Assembly: GCF_001428045.1 (NCBI RefSeq)
Contig: NZ_LMSD01000012.1
Location: 722,607-758,733 of the forward strand
Direction of reading: 5' to 3'
Source: Paenibacillus sp. Soil750
Lineage (GTDB): Bacteria; Bacillota; Bacilli; Paenibacillales; NBRC-103111
DNA length: 36,127 nucleotides
Made by a program: the position numbers and the translations under genes. Below the pieces are notes generated by a model. It worked only from the letters and a program-made list of their open reading frames with translations. It was not told the origin of the DNA and did no database searches. Within the stretch, counting starts at the first letter, position 1, and the number at the start of each line of letters is the position of its first letter. Positions 1-6,193 of this stretch are shown one piece after another.

Positions 1-328
1 GGCGTAGTGAAATGATAACTAGCTCGATACGTTGGCATAACTGTGTCGATGGCTTCGTTCTTCTTATTGCTTTCTGAATAATGTACCACTAACCCTATCG
101 TCATCAAAATAATGAAACAAATCATAACTACACCTGTTCGTTTTGCTGCTTTCTTATAATTTATAAAATTGGCCAAATGGAAGAGTCATTTATTGATGAG
201 TTGGCTTCGTTCTTCTTATTGCTTTCTGAATAATGTACCACTAACCCTATCGTCATCAAAATAATGAAACAAATCATAACTACACCTGTTCGTTTTGCTG
301 CATTCTTATAATTTATTGTATCGTTCAA
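1..328 (-). pseudogene. GH32 levanase-like gene, 5' end only, frame broken by a duplication
   Basis: Reading leftward from a TTG at 328, with GGAGG seven bases upstream, gives LNDTINYKNAAKRTG, then one membrane segment (residues ~16-32) and a polar SESNKKNEA stretch, and it stops at 161. A second, out-of-frame copy of the same coding stretch (164-50) runs on to the window edge as IDTVMPTYRASYHFTTP. That ending matches the start of the catalytic domain of GH32 endolevanases of the LevB type, where YRxxYHFTTP precedes the nucleophile motif. The likely product is therefore a membrane-anchored or secreted fructan hydrolase whose body lies outside the window. The two copies are offset by 152 bases, which shifts the frame, so the gene as written cannot make the enzyme from its good start; a weak TTG at 176 would be in frame but lacks a clear ribosome site. 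The family call rests on about ten residues. Confidence 0.5.
50..316. repeat. 115-bp direct duplication with 37-bp spacer
   Basis: Bases 50-164 and 202-316 are the same sequence with one mismatch (150 versus 302). The copies are separated by 37 bases (165-201) that resemble neither flank. The offset of 152 is not a multiple of three, so it splits the GH32 reading frame. It is either a real duplication or an assembly fault at a contig end. Confidence 0.95.
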
Positions 329-580
329 GCTGACACCTCCTCTCTTTGCTGCTGCTTAATCCTTTTTACAAAAAAGAAAACGCCGAATTACAATACATCG
401 GTATTTTCTTTTGCTTTATTGTGGATACTTCACTATTTTTTGTTTTTCGACTTCGTGATATTCTCATACAATCTCACGATAATGAAATCGTAACTGACAG
501 TAATGATGAGAAATATTCGAAGGAAACTTGTCAATTCCTAAGAACGAGGTAAGTAATACCTTCTATAAACAAATAACACC

Positions 581-622
581 AAAAAGCAATGGACATCCTC
601 TAGAGGCTGCCCATTGCTTTTT
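581..622. terminator. Bidirectional rho-independent terminator
   Basis: AAAAAGCAATGG at the left pairs with CCATTGCTTTTT at the right across an 18-base loop. It lies 31 bases beyond the stop of the small minus-strand gene at 653-817 and closes the sigZ unit; read the other way it would also stop transcription from the left. The stretch 329-580 to its left holds no convincing gene. Confidence 0.8.
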
Positions 623-652
623 AAGTTAACGAGTTAAAATCAAATACACCAG

Positions 653-817
653 TCAACAGCTGCAACAAATCGTTTGCTGTTTTTTACTATTAAATAAACC
701 AGACAATTGCCTACTTATTCTGCCATCCTTGATTTGTGGATCGCGTTGAATGAAGTATTGTTCCATTTCTTTCGCTTTCCATTCTACCATTTTACCCAGC
801 GCATACTCATTTAACAT
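653..817 (-). CDS. Small protein (54 aa) with C-terminal CCSC, last gene of the sigZ unit
   Basis: This short frame starts at ATG 817, preceded by AAGGTGGG at a normal distance, and ends with TGA at 653. The product is MLNEYALGKMVEWKAK... followed by a helical, charged middle and the terminal residues ICCSC. It has no signal peptide or membrane segment, and I do not recognise a family. It lies 32 bases downstream of the Cys-rich peptide gene and just before a strong terminator, so the three minus-strand genes (sigZ, Cys-rich peptide, this one) form one unit. The Cys cluster at the extreme C-terminus is shared with most products of this locus and suggests binding of a soft metal(loid) such as As(III); that is inference. 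Confidence 0.65.
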   Translation of the reverse strand: MLNEYALGKMVEWKAKEMEQYFIQRDPQIKDGRISRQLSGLFNSKKQQTICCSC

Positions 818-849
818 CCAAATCCCACCTTAACATTTAGAACTTAAAA

Positions 850-984
850 TTAGCAGCAACCAGAGGACTTCTTTGTTTCCGTTTTGCAACAGTTTGGTTC
901 ACAGCAGTCATCGATTTGGAGATTATCGGTGCAGCAATCATCTGCACAACAAGTATCATTGTTATTCTTTTTTACATCTGTCAT
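850..984 (-). CDS. 44-aa peptide with five Cys-Cys pairs, metallothionein-like
   Basis: The start is ATG 984, nine bases after GGAGG; the longer frame beginning at 1047 has no such site. Ten of 44 residues are cysteine, all as adjacent pairs (12-13, 17-18, 27-28, 32-33, 43-44), and CCxxxCC occurs twice (CCADDCC, CCEPNCC). The rest is mostly Asp, Asn, Lys and Thr with almost no hydrophobic residues, so it is unlikely to fold without a ligand. It lies between sigZ and the CCSC protein gene on the minus strand. The spacing does not match the metallothionein families I know. A small thiol buffer or chaperone for trivalent arsenic, or another thiophilic ion, fits both composition and neighbours. 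The function is inferred, not recognised. Confidence 0.75.
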   Translation of the reverse strand: MTDVKKNNNDTCCADDCCTDNLQIDDCCEPNCCKTETKKSSGCC

Positions 985-1068
985 ATGGATCAACCTCCTA
1001 ATTGTTTGTTCAGCTATTAAGACGGAGGCAAATTCAAAAGGACGCAAGTCTGATGATCTTTTTCAAAA

Positions 1069-1635
1069 TTAACAAAGGTTACAGCTACAACTTGCTGATT
1101 TCCTCTGATAATCAATGACGTTTCCGAGGCGATCTCGTTCAATATGGCAACACGCCAGGAGCATTTCTTTTATCTTTTCCCTGCCGCGCTGCACTCTCGA
1201 TTTCGCTCCCGATATCGAAATGCCAAGCCGTTCAGCGAGCTGCTTTTGAGTAAGAACGCCTAACTCCGTCAGCAAAATTGCTTCTCTGTACTTTTCATCT
1301 AATCCTTGCGCAATGCAGGTAAGCCAGCCACTAACAAGTTTGTTCAAATTGCTTGCTTCCTCGGTTTCTTCTATAAGTTCTATCTCATCATCTAAATGTG
1401 TCTCGGCTCCATTACTACGGGCAAAAGAACGATAATAATCCGTTATGGCATTTCGCGTAATCTGATACATCCAACTTTGAATTTTACTTTCATCGGATAA
1501 TGTATGAATGGAGAGATGAATCTTTCTAAATACGTCCTGTAAAATATCCTCGGCATCGAACTCGCTACGTACTCGCTTTTGAATAAATGACAATAAATCC
1601 TTGCTAAATCTCGTCCAAAGCTCCTCAGTTTTCAT
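1069..1635 (-). CDS. sigZ: ECF-like RNA polymerase sigma factor, SigZ type
   Basis: The 188-residue product has sigma region 2 (residues ~10-70, FDAEDILQDVF and SWMYQITRNAITDYYR) and region 4 (~105-160, with the helix-turn-helix QKQLAERLGISISGAKSRVQ). The tail ACCHIERDRLGNVIDY is the hallmark of the Bacillus SigZ group. It carries extra cysteines at the very end (SASCSCNLC) besides the CC in the family tail. ATG 1635 follows GGAGG with normal spacing. There is no anti-sigma gene beside it. The gene is divergent from marR across 94 bases, and its predicted promoter (TTGATA at 1695-1690, TAACAT at 1672-1667, spacing 17) shares a palindrome with the marR promoter. I infer that the factor is induced with the arsenic genes and that its cysteines may sense or bind the toxicant. 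Confidence 0.85.
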   Translation of the reverse strand: MKTEELWTRFSKDLLSFIQKRVRSEFDAEDILQDVFRKIHLSIHTLSDESKIQSWMYQITRNAITDYYRSFARSNGAETHLDDEIELIEETEEASNLNKLVSGWLTCIAQGLDEKYREAILLTELGVLTQKQLAERLGISISGAKSRVQRGREKIKEMLLACCHIERDRLGNVIDYQRKSASCSCNLC

Positions 1636-1678
1636 TTCATTTACCTCCGATATATTCGATAATTAAATGTTAAATGAA

Positions 1679-1699
1679 ATACTTGCAGTTATCAACTAT
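1679..1699. promoter_or_regulatory. Candidate MarR operator covering both divergent -35 boxes
   Basis: The palindrome has the form ATAnTTG-N7-CAAnTAT. The top strand contains TTGCAG (1683-1688), a -35 for marR with TTATAA at 1706-1711 seventeen bases on. The bottom strand contains TTGATA (1695-1690), a -35 for sigZ with TAACAT at 1672-1667, also at spacing 17. A dimer bound here would block both promoters. A second copy lies upstream of arsI at 2210-2230. Confidence 0.6.
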
Positions 1700-1729
1700 T
1701 GTATGTTATAAATATTTCAGGTGATCATA

Positions 1730-2188
1730 ATGAAACAATTACCACAGTACGTAAACGTACGTGAAGTCCTTCAATTACTTGTCAGACGCTTTGGGTTACT
1801 TCAGAAAGATGGTGCCCAGTGCTGCGGCGTGTCTGTTGTGCAGAGTCATATTATGTATGAGCTGTACAAACGCCCAAATATTTCTTTAAACGAGCTATCC
1901 GAGATTTTGAGTATTGATACAAGTACGCTGAGTCGCCAGGTCCAGCAACTCGTCGAAAACGATTTGATTAACCGTCTGCCTGATCCTAAGGATCGACGCT
2001 ACGTTGTACTCTCCCTTACTGAAACAGGGGAGAAACAGTACCATGAAATAGCGAAGACAATGGAAGAGTATGTTCTGGGTATTTTTCAACATGTTCCTTC
2101 AGAAAAAAAGGAACAAGTCCTAGAAAGTCTTCAAATTCTTAGTGATGCAATGAGTCAAAGTCCAAATTGCTGCACGCCTCCTCTATAA
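1730..2188 (+). CDS. MarR-family regulator with vicinal cysteines, probable sensor of the ars-like locus
   Basis: I chose ATG 1730 because AGGTG sits just upstream; a GTG at 1721 lies inside that site. The 152-residue protein has the MarR winged helix: recognition region LSEILSIDTSTLSRQVQQL (~60-80) and wing DPKDRRYVVLSLTE (~85-100), flanked by dimerisation helices. Two cysteine pairs stand out: QCCGVS (31-32) near the N-terminus and NCCTPP (148-149) at the C-terminus. In a MarR dimer the N- and C-terminal helices pack together, so these could form a three- or four-thiol As(III) site. It is the first gene of the unit with arsI, arsN and the oxidoreductase. It probably represses itself, sigZ and arsI through the two palindromes. 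The ligand is not known from sequence. Confidence 0.85.
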   Translation: MKQLPQYVNVREVLQLLVRRFGLLQKDGAQCCGVSVVQSHIMYELYKRPNISLNELSEILSIDTSTLSRQVQQLVENDLINRLPDPKDRRYVVLSLTETGEKQYHEIAKTMEEYVLGIFQHVPSEKKEQVLESLQILSDAMSQSPNCCTPPL

Positions 2189-2209
2189 AGAGGAGTTCAT
2201 TTTTATCAT

Positions 2210-2230
2210 ATAGTTGCAAATATCAATTAT
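2210..2230. promoter_or_regulatory. Second candidate MarR operator, upstream of arsI
   Basis: The site again fits ATAnTTG-N7-CAAnTAT. Its inner 19 bases (2214-2232) match the marR/sigZ site (1683-1701) at 16 positions, including TTGCA and ATCAA. It lies in the 70-base marR-arsI gap, 28 bases before the arsI start. A -35-like TTGCAA is present but no good -10 is seen, so it may act as a roadblock or an internal promoter control. Confidence 0.55.
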
Positions 2231-2258
2231 TGAAAATTTCAATAGGAGTGTGTTAATT

Positions 2259-2741
2259 ATGAAAATGCATGTTGCTATTAACGTAAAAAACCTTGAACAA
2301 TCTCTGGCGTTTTACAAAAAGTTATTTGATGCTGAACCAGCAAAAGTAAAGGAGAATTATGCAAAGTTCGAACTAGATCAGCCAGCCCTACATTTTTCTT
2401 TAAATGTTCGTGACTACGATAATAAGGGAGTCCTCAACCATTTTGGTTTCCAAGTACAAAATACAGAAGAAGTTCTTGCGGCTAAGCATCGTTTGCAAGA
2501 AGCAGGTCTTGTCTCCTTTGATGAAATGAATACAACTTGTTGCTATGCTGTTCAAGATAAAATTTGGGTGAGCGATCCTGAAGGAAACCCGTGGGAAGTA
2601 TTTTATACACGTGAAGATTCAGAATTCGAAGCAGCAGAAGATCACGTAATCCCTGTTTCTTCTGTCTGTTGCACAACACCTGAACCGACATCAACAAGCA
2701 TTAAATTAACTGATTTCAGAGATAAAAATACATGCTGTTAA
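2259..2741 (+). CDS. arsI: ArsI-like C-As lyase (vicinal-oxygen-chelate / CadI family)
   Basis: ATG 2259 is chosen because AGGAG lies ten bases upstream; the upstream TTG at 2214 is inside the operator-like palindrome. The 160-residue protein opens MKMHVAINVKNLEQSLAFYKK, cut here to its first residues: a VOC fold with His4, His61 and Glu113 where family members bind the metal. The pair Cys94-Cys95 in NTTCCYAVQDK is the trivalent organoarsenical-binding pair of ArsI enzymes, which cleave the carbon-arsenic bond of methylarsenite and aromatic trivalent arsenicals. Unusually, it has a further pair at 137-138 and ends NTCC (159-160), two pairs beyond the standard one. The last codons overlap the arsN start by ten bases. 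The family assignment is firm; the substrate range is inferred. Confidence 0.85.
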   Translation: MKMHVAINVKNLEQSLAFYKKLFDAEPAKVKENYAKFELDQPALHFSLNVRDYDNKGVLNHFGFQVQNTEEVLAAKHRLQEAGLVSFDEMNTTCCYAVQDKIWVSDPEGNPWEVFYTREDSEFEAAEDHVIPVSSVCCTTPEPTSTSIKLTDFRDKNTCC

Positions 2742-3220
2742 TCCGAAGAGCCGCCGAAGCTGATATCTCAAGCCTTCTTCAAATTTATAATCAAGGGATC
2801 GAAGACCGCATCGCTACGTTAGAATCCGAAGTCAAAGATGTGATCTACATGCAAGAGTGGTTCGAGAAACATCAAGGGCGATATTGTGTTCTTGTAGCCG
2901 AAGATAATGGAAATGTTGTCGGCTGGGCTTCCATTAACCCATATAGCAACAGATGTGCCTATGATGGTGTTGGTGATTTATCGATTTACATACATCGGGA
3001 TCATCGCGGCAAAGGGATTGGCAGTCAACTGCTTCGTGAAATCGAAACAGTGGGAAAAGAAAATAAGTTCTACAAAATTGTTCTATTCACGTTTCCGTTT
3101 AATCAACTCGGGCAGAGTCTGTATCGAAAAGCTGGTTACCGCGAAGTCGGTGTATTTCAGAATCAAGGAATCCTAGATGGAAATTTTATTGATGTTATGG
3201 CAATGGAGAAGCTTTTGTAG
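2732..3220 (+). CDS. arsN: GNAT N-acetyltransferase, ArsN1 / phosphinothricin acetyltransferase-like
   Basis: The 162-residue protein begins LLIRRAAEADISSLLQIYNQ and carries the acetyl-CoA loop HRDHRGKGIGSQLL (~91-104). NQLGQSLYRKAGYREVGVF further on is typical of the PPT/bar group. Within arsenic operons this group is ArsN1, which acetylates the arsenic antibiotic arsinothricin; phosphinothricin or methionine sulfoximine are the alternatives. The start lies inside the last codons of arsI (ATGCTGTTAA shared), so translation is probably coupled. Unlike its neighbours it lacks a terminal Cys pair. The context with arsI, a Cys-paired MarR and a flavoenzyme favours an arsenical substrate; sequence alone does not decide it. 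Confidence 0.75.
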   Translation: MLLIRRAAEADISSLLQIYNQGIEDRIATLESEVKDVIYMQEWFEKHQGRYCVLVAEDNGNVVGWASINPYSNRCAYDGVGDLSIYIHRDHRGKGIGSQLLREIETVGKENKFYKIVLFTFPFNQLGQSLYRKAGYREVGVFQNQGILDGNFIDVMAMEKLL

Positions 3221-3245
3221 CTCGTTTATAAAAGGGGGCACTAAT

Positions 3246-4379
3246 ATGTACGACCTAATTATTATTGGGGCTGGTCCTTACGGGATCTCACTCGCTGCAC
3301 ATGCAATAGCTAACAATTTGAGCTATAGAATTCTGGGGTATCCAATGGATTTTTGGAAAAACCAAATGCCACAAAATATGTTCATTCGTACGCCTCACGA
3401 CTTTTGCAGTTTCTCAGACGCACAGGATGAACTTACAATTCAACGCTTTGCAAAGGAAACTGGGATTGAACTTGTAACGCCACTGCCACGACCTATATTT
3501 GTTGATTATGCGATGTGGTTCGCCAAAGAAGCAGGTGTAGAATTTACTCCTGAACTAGTTTCTTCTCTCTATAAAGAAGGCGAAGGTTACAAGATTGAAA
3601 CTGAAATGGGACAAAGTTTTCAAGCTAAAAATGTGATCATTGCTACAGGTGTTGAACATTACAAATACATGCCCGAGATGTTTAGTTCATTACCTTCACA
3701 CCTCGTTTTTCATTCATCTGGTTATACAAGCTTTCAAACTTTTGCAGGTAAAAATGTTGCCGTTGTTGGGAGTGGACAAAGCGCATGGGAGGCAGCCGCT
3801 CTTCTACATATAGCTGGAAGTGAAGTTGAGCTTCTGTATCGAAGAGAATCCGCCAATTATGCAGGAAGCACAGCAGATGAAATTCAGCTTCGTAATCTCG
3901 GGGACGTTTTTTATCAGTTACCCCACGATGAAAAACAAGAAGAATGGGGTCAATCACCAGGCAGTGTAGCACACTTCCTAAGACCTTACGTGGAGGGAAA
4001 AGTACCTGAGACAAGCGGCATTACGATTGTCAGAGCCGAACAAACTTCCGATGACAAGGTAAAACTAACCCTATCCGATGGAACTTTGCGTGTTGTCGAT
4101 CATGTCATTTCAGCATCTGGATTCCGAATTAACCTTGAACGAGTTCCTTTCCTAACCGAGGAACTGCTCACTAACATCGTTCGAGAAGATGATTTTACTC
4201 AATTCCCAAAATTAGATGAATCATTCAAATCAAGTTTTTCTGGGCTCTATTTTACTGGACCACTTTCGTCACATTCACACGGTCCAACGTTTAGATTCAT
4301 TCTTGGTTTAAAGAAAGCTAGTCAAACGATCATTACAAACATCAATGTAAAGAGCGGTCTGATTAACGCATGCTGTTAA
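3246..4379 (+). CDS. FAD/NAD(P)-dependent oxidoreductase, flavin-monooxygenase-like, with terminal CC
   Basis: ATG 3246 follows a purine-rich GGGGGC site; the longer frame from 3177 runs back inside arsN and is not used. The 377-residue protein opens with the FAD-binding DLIIIGAGPYGISLA (GxGxxG). A second Rossmann motif, VAVVGSGQSAWEAAALL, for NADPH lies near residue 175-190. Downstream come YRRES and a late FTGPLSSHSHGPTFRF segment. This two-nucleotide layout fits flavin monooxygenases and the small FAD oxidoreductases found in ars operons under names such as ArsO. It ends LINACC, with the same TGCTGTTAA codons as arsI. A role in oxidising or activating an arsenical is likely but the reaction cannot be read from sequence. 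A strong terminator follows. Confidence 0.75.
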   Translation: MYDLIIIGAGPYGISLAAHAIANNLSYRILGYPMDFWKNQMPQNMFIRTPHDFCSFSDAQDELTIQRFAKETGIELVTPLPRPIFVDYAMWFAKEAGVEFTPELVSSLYKEGEGYKIETEMGQSFQAKNVIIATGVEHYKYMPEMFSSLPSHLVFHSSGYTSFQTFAGKNVAVVGSGQSAWEAAALLHIAGSEVELLYRRESANYAGSTADEIQLRNLGDVFYQLPHDEKQEEWGQSPGSVAHFLRPYVEGKVPETSGITIVRAEQTSDDKVKLTLSDGTLRVVDHVISASGFRINLERVPFLTEELLTNIVREDDFTQFPKLDESFKSSFSGLYFTGPLSSHSHGPTFRFILGLKKASQTIITNINVKSGLINACC

Positions 4380-4381
4380 TT

Positions 4382-4418
4382 AAAAGGGAGTCCGCGCTTA
4401 CATAGCGGACTCCCTTTT
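4382..4418. terminator. Bidirectional terminator between the oxidoreductase and mrr-like genes
   Basis: AAAAGGGAGTCCGC pairs perfectly with GCGGACTCCCTTTT across a nine-base loop, giving a 14-bp stem with A and T tracts on either side. It serves both converging genes. Confidence 0.9.
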
Positions 4419-4421
4419 AAT

Positions 4422-4994
4422 TCAAGCAATAGAAGGATTGAATATGAATTTTGATGAAGCATTTTTATGCTCCAAACTTCTAACCCACAAATCAATTAAT
4501 TCTCGTCCTTCAATTAGTCTTATATTTAATCCCTCTGCATAAGCCTTTGCATTTGGGGTAAACGTGCTCGTGGTAATTACATAACTACCTTTAGCATTTT
4601 GTTTTATCATTTGCGAATGAATAATCGCAATCGGATCAAATGAGACTGGGTTATAGTCGGCATAACACTTTATTTGCCCTAGATACAACCCATCACCACG
4701 TCTTTCTTCTATATCAACTCCGAAATCACCCGATCCACTAGTTACAAATGCTTCACCTTGATTTACATCAGACATAATCTTAGCAACGAATCGTTCAAAG
4801 TCTAATGGGTTTTCTTTTTCTGGATCATCACTTTTCTTATAACGCTGATACAAACCAACAAGCAGCGTTTTTTTCATCTCTTCGTTGATTGAAATAAAAT
4901 CAATAACTGATCGTCTTATTGAATCCTGTTTCGTCTTTAAAAGGTAAAACCCCATAAAACCAGCGACTATTAGCACAACAATTACATATGACAT
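4422..4994 (-). CDS. Membrane-anchored Mrr-type restriction endonuclease domain protein
   Basis: The 190-residue product starts with a hydrophobic helix (residues ~3-19), then a charged stretch, then a Mrr-catalytic-like domain of the PD-(D/E)xK superfamily (~65-180). The active-site pattern is visible: SGDFGVDI (Asp90, Asp94) followed by GQIKCY (Gln107, Lys109), with the usual YVITTSTFTPNAKAYA segment after it. ATG 4994 follows AGGGGAG. Such proteins cut modified or foreign DNA, but a lone transmembrane-Mrr architecture is also common in uncharacterised Bacillota genes. No methyltransferase lies nearby, so it is not a classical type II system. Downstream of the ligase gene on the same strand with an 80-base gap; they may be cotranscribed. 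Confidence 0.8.
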   Translation of the reverse strand: MSYVIVVLIVAGFMGFYLLKTKQDSIRRSVIDFISINEEMKKTLLVGLYQRYKKSDDPEKENPLDFERFVAKIMSDVNQGEAFVTSGSGDFGVDIEERRGDGLYLGQIKCYADYNPVSFDPIAIIHSQMIKQNAKGSYVITTSTFTPNAKAYAEGLNIRLIEGRELIDLWVRSLEHKNASSKFIFNPSIA

Positions 4995-5073
4995 TGTAAC
5001 AATCTCCCCTTAACAAATTTTCATTATCATTATTGACTTTTGGGGAGTGAACTAGACACAAAATTCAAGATAA

Positions 5074-5982
5074 TTAATACGTCCAATAGCAGTTTTCAGG
5101 GTCCTTATCAAATAAAAACCCTTTAAATATGGTCGTTCGAAGCTGATGTTGATCGGTTCGCTCTAGATATTGAATCCGACAACAAAGCTTTGGTTCAATC
5201 CAATATGTTTTCTTATCAATTCTAGTCTGTATCTGCTTTGCTATTTCTAAAAATGCTCGCTTGTCATCGACCCTAAAACCAAATTCAACAATACCAACAG
5301 GCTTATACCTAACTGTTTTAAAGTGCAGTCCTAATACCAAACCAAACTGTGGTTCTGTTCGATAACCTAAGATCATGGTGTCGATCGTTTTGAAATTCTT
5401 AATTTTCAACCAATCTTTCGTTTCAACACCTAAGACATACTTTGAATCTTTTCGTTTCGCAACAATACCTTCCATATCATGTTCAATGCTCCAAGAGCTT
5501 AAATCCTTTCCTCGCCCTTCGATAAAAGCGGTTGGAGTAATAATGTCTGTACTATTTATGATCTCATTCAGCCGACTCTTACGGGACATAAGTGGTTCCT
5601 TTAGGTGCTCAGAGGAAGTAAGTAATACATCAAAAGCAACAAAGGTAGCAGGATGAGTTCTAAGTGCTGCTTTAATTTTTGCTGAATCAGAAATACGACC
5701 ACGATAGGAAAAATCATCGAACACGGATCTGCCGTCTCGAATACATACACCTTCACAATCCAATATTGCCGTATCTGCTTTTATTGAAGAAACAGCTTCC
5801 TTCAATTCAGGAAATTTACTCGTTACAATATTACCATTTCGAGTATACGCTTCTAAACGTGTACCCTGTTTGTGTAAGAGAATTCTCCATCCGTCCCATT
5901 TGGGTTCAAAAATAAATTCATTATCATCAAAAGCTTCTTTACCGATGGAAACAATCATTGGCTTTATAGGAGAAAATAGCAT
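5074..5982 (-). CDS. ATP-dependent DNA ligase, LigB/YoqV-like
   Basis: The 302-residue protein shows all nucleotidyltransferase motifs in order: motif I EPKWDGWR with the AMP-accepting Lys28, motif III ILDCEGVC, IIIa FVAFDVL, IV MEGIVAKR and V DWLKIKN. An OB-fold-like C-terminal half carries GLVLGLHF and the final RTTIFKGFLFDK. The opening SPIKPMIV and size match the stand-alone ligases related to Bacillus SPbeta YoqV/LigB and the ligase domain of LigD; no Ku, primase or phosphoesterase domain is present. ATG 5982 is preceded by AAAGGTG. It seals nicked DNA, probably in accessory repair. A YolD-like fragment sits 22 bases upstream, a neighbour often tied to SOS and phage-derived repair genes. 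It may be of phage origin. Confidence 0.85.
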   Translation of the reverse strand: MLFSPIKPMIVSIGKEAFDDNEFIFEPKWDGWRILLHKQGTRLEAYTRNGNIVTSKFPELKEAVSSIKADTAILDCEGVCIRDGRSVFDDFSYRGRISDSAKIKAALRTHPATFVAFDVLLTSSEHLKEPLMSRKSRLNEIINSTDIITPTAFIEGRGKDLSSWSIEHDMEGIVAKRKDSKYVLGVETKDWLKIKNFKTIDTMILGYRTEPQFGLVLGLHFKTVRYKPVGIVEFGFRVDDKRAFLEIAKQIQTRIDKKTYWIEPKLCCRIQYLERTDQHQLRTTIFKGFLFDKDPENCYWTY

Positions 5983-6004
5983 ATAATTACACCTTTTTTT
6001 AACC

Positions 6005-6193
6005 TCAGAGTAGAATTATATCCATTATGTCCTCGATCCCTATCCAAGCATACTCCTTATCATTTTCTACCTGTATTTGTTTAGATAACTTAGAACCCTT
6101 CGTAATCATGCCACTTATTTTTTTGCAAACAAAAATCCAGACCAAATAGTACCTCAATTTAGAGCTCGTTGAAAACCAAAACAACAATAACAT
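6005..6193 (-). pseudogene. YolD-like protein, C-terminal fragment
   Basis: The last ~45 codons read KISGMITKG...KQIQVENDKE...WIGIEDIMDI. This resembles the C-terminal beta domain of YolD-like proteins, which ends with a W-I-x-x-E-D-I-x-D-I pattern. The family's N-terminal part (RGxxKWxxMMLPEH) is absent upstream in any frame I could read, and no ribosome site precedes ATG 6193. I read it as the tail of a decayed yolD-like gene, lying directly before the ligase gene. In Bacillus yolD pairs with a Y-family polymerase gene (uvrX); none is present here. The match is by eye over about 30 residues, so another small protein is possible. Confidence 0.4.

Noticed and set aside
346..552. Plus-strand frame of 68 codons left of the first terminator
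   Set aside because: It starts at TTG on top of the reverse-strand ribosome site of the GH32 gene, has no site of its own and no recognisable motif.
2907..3176. Second frame overlapping arsN
   Set aside because: It is a shadow of the acetyltransferase gene with no ribosome site or family motif.
3177..3245. Longer N-terminus for the FAD oxidoreductase inside arsN
   Set aside because: The Rossmann strand begins directly at ATG 3246, which has its own ribosome site; the extension only mirrors arsN codons.
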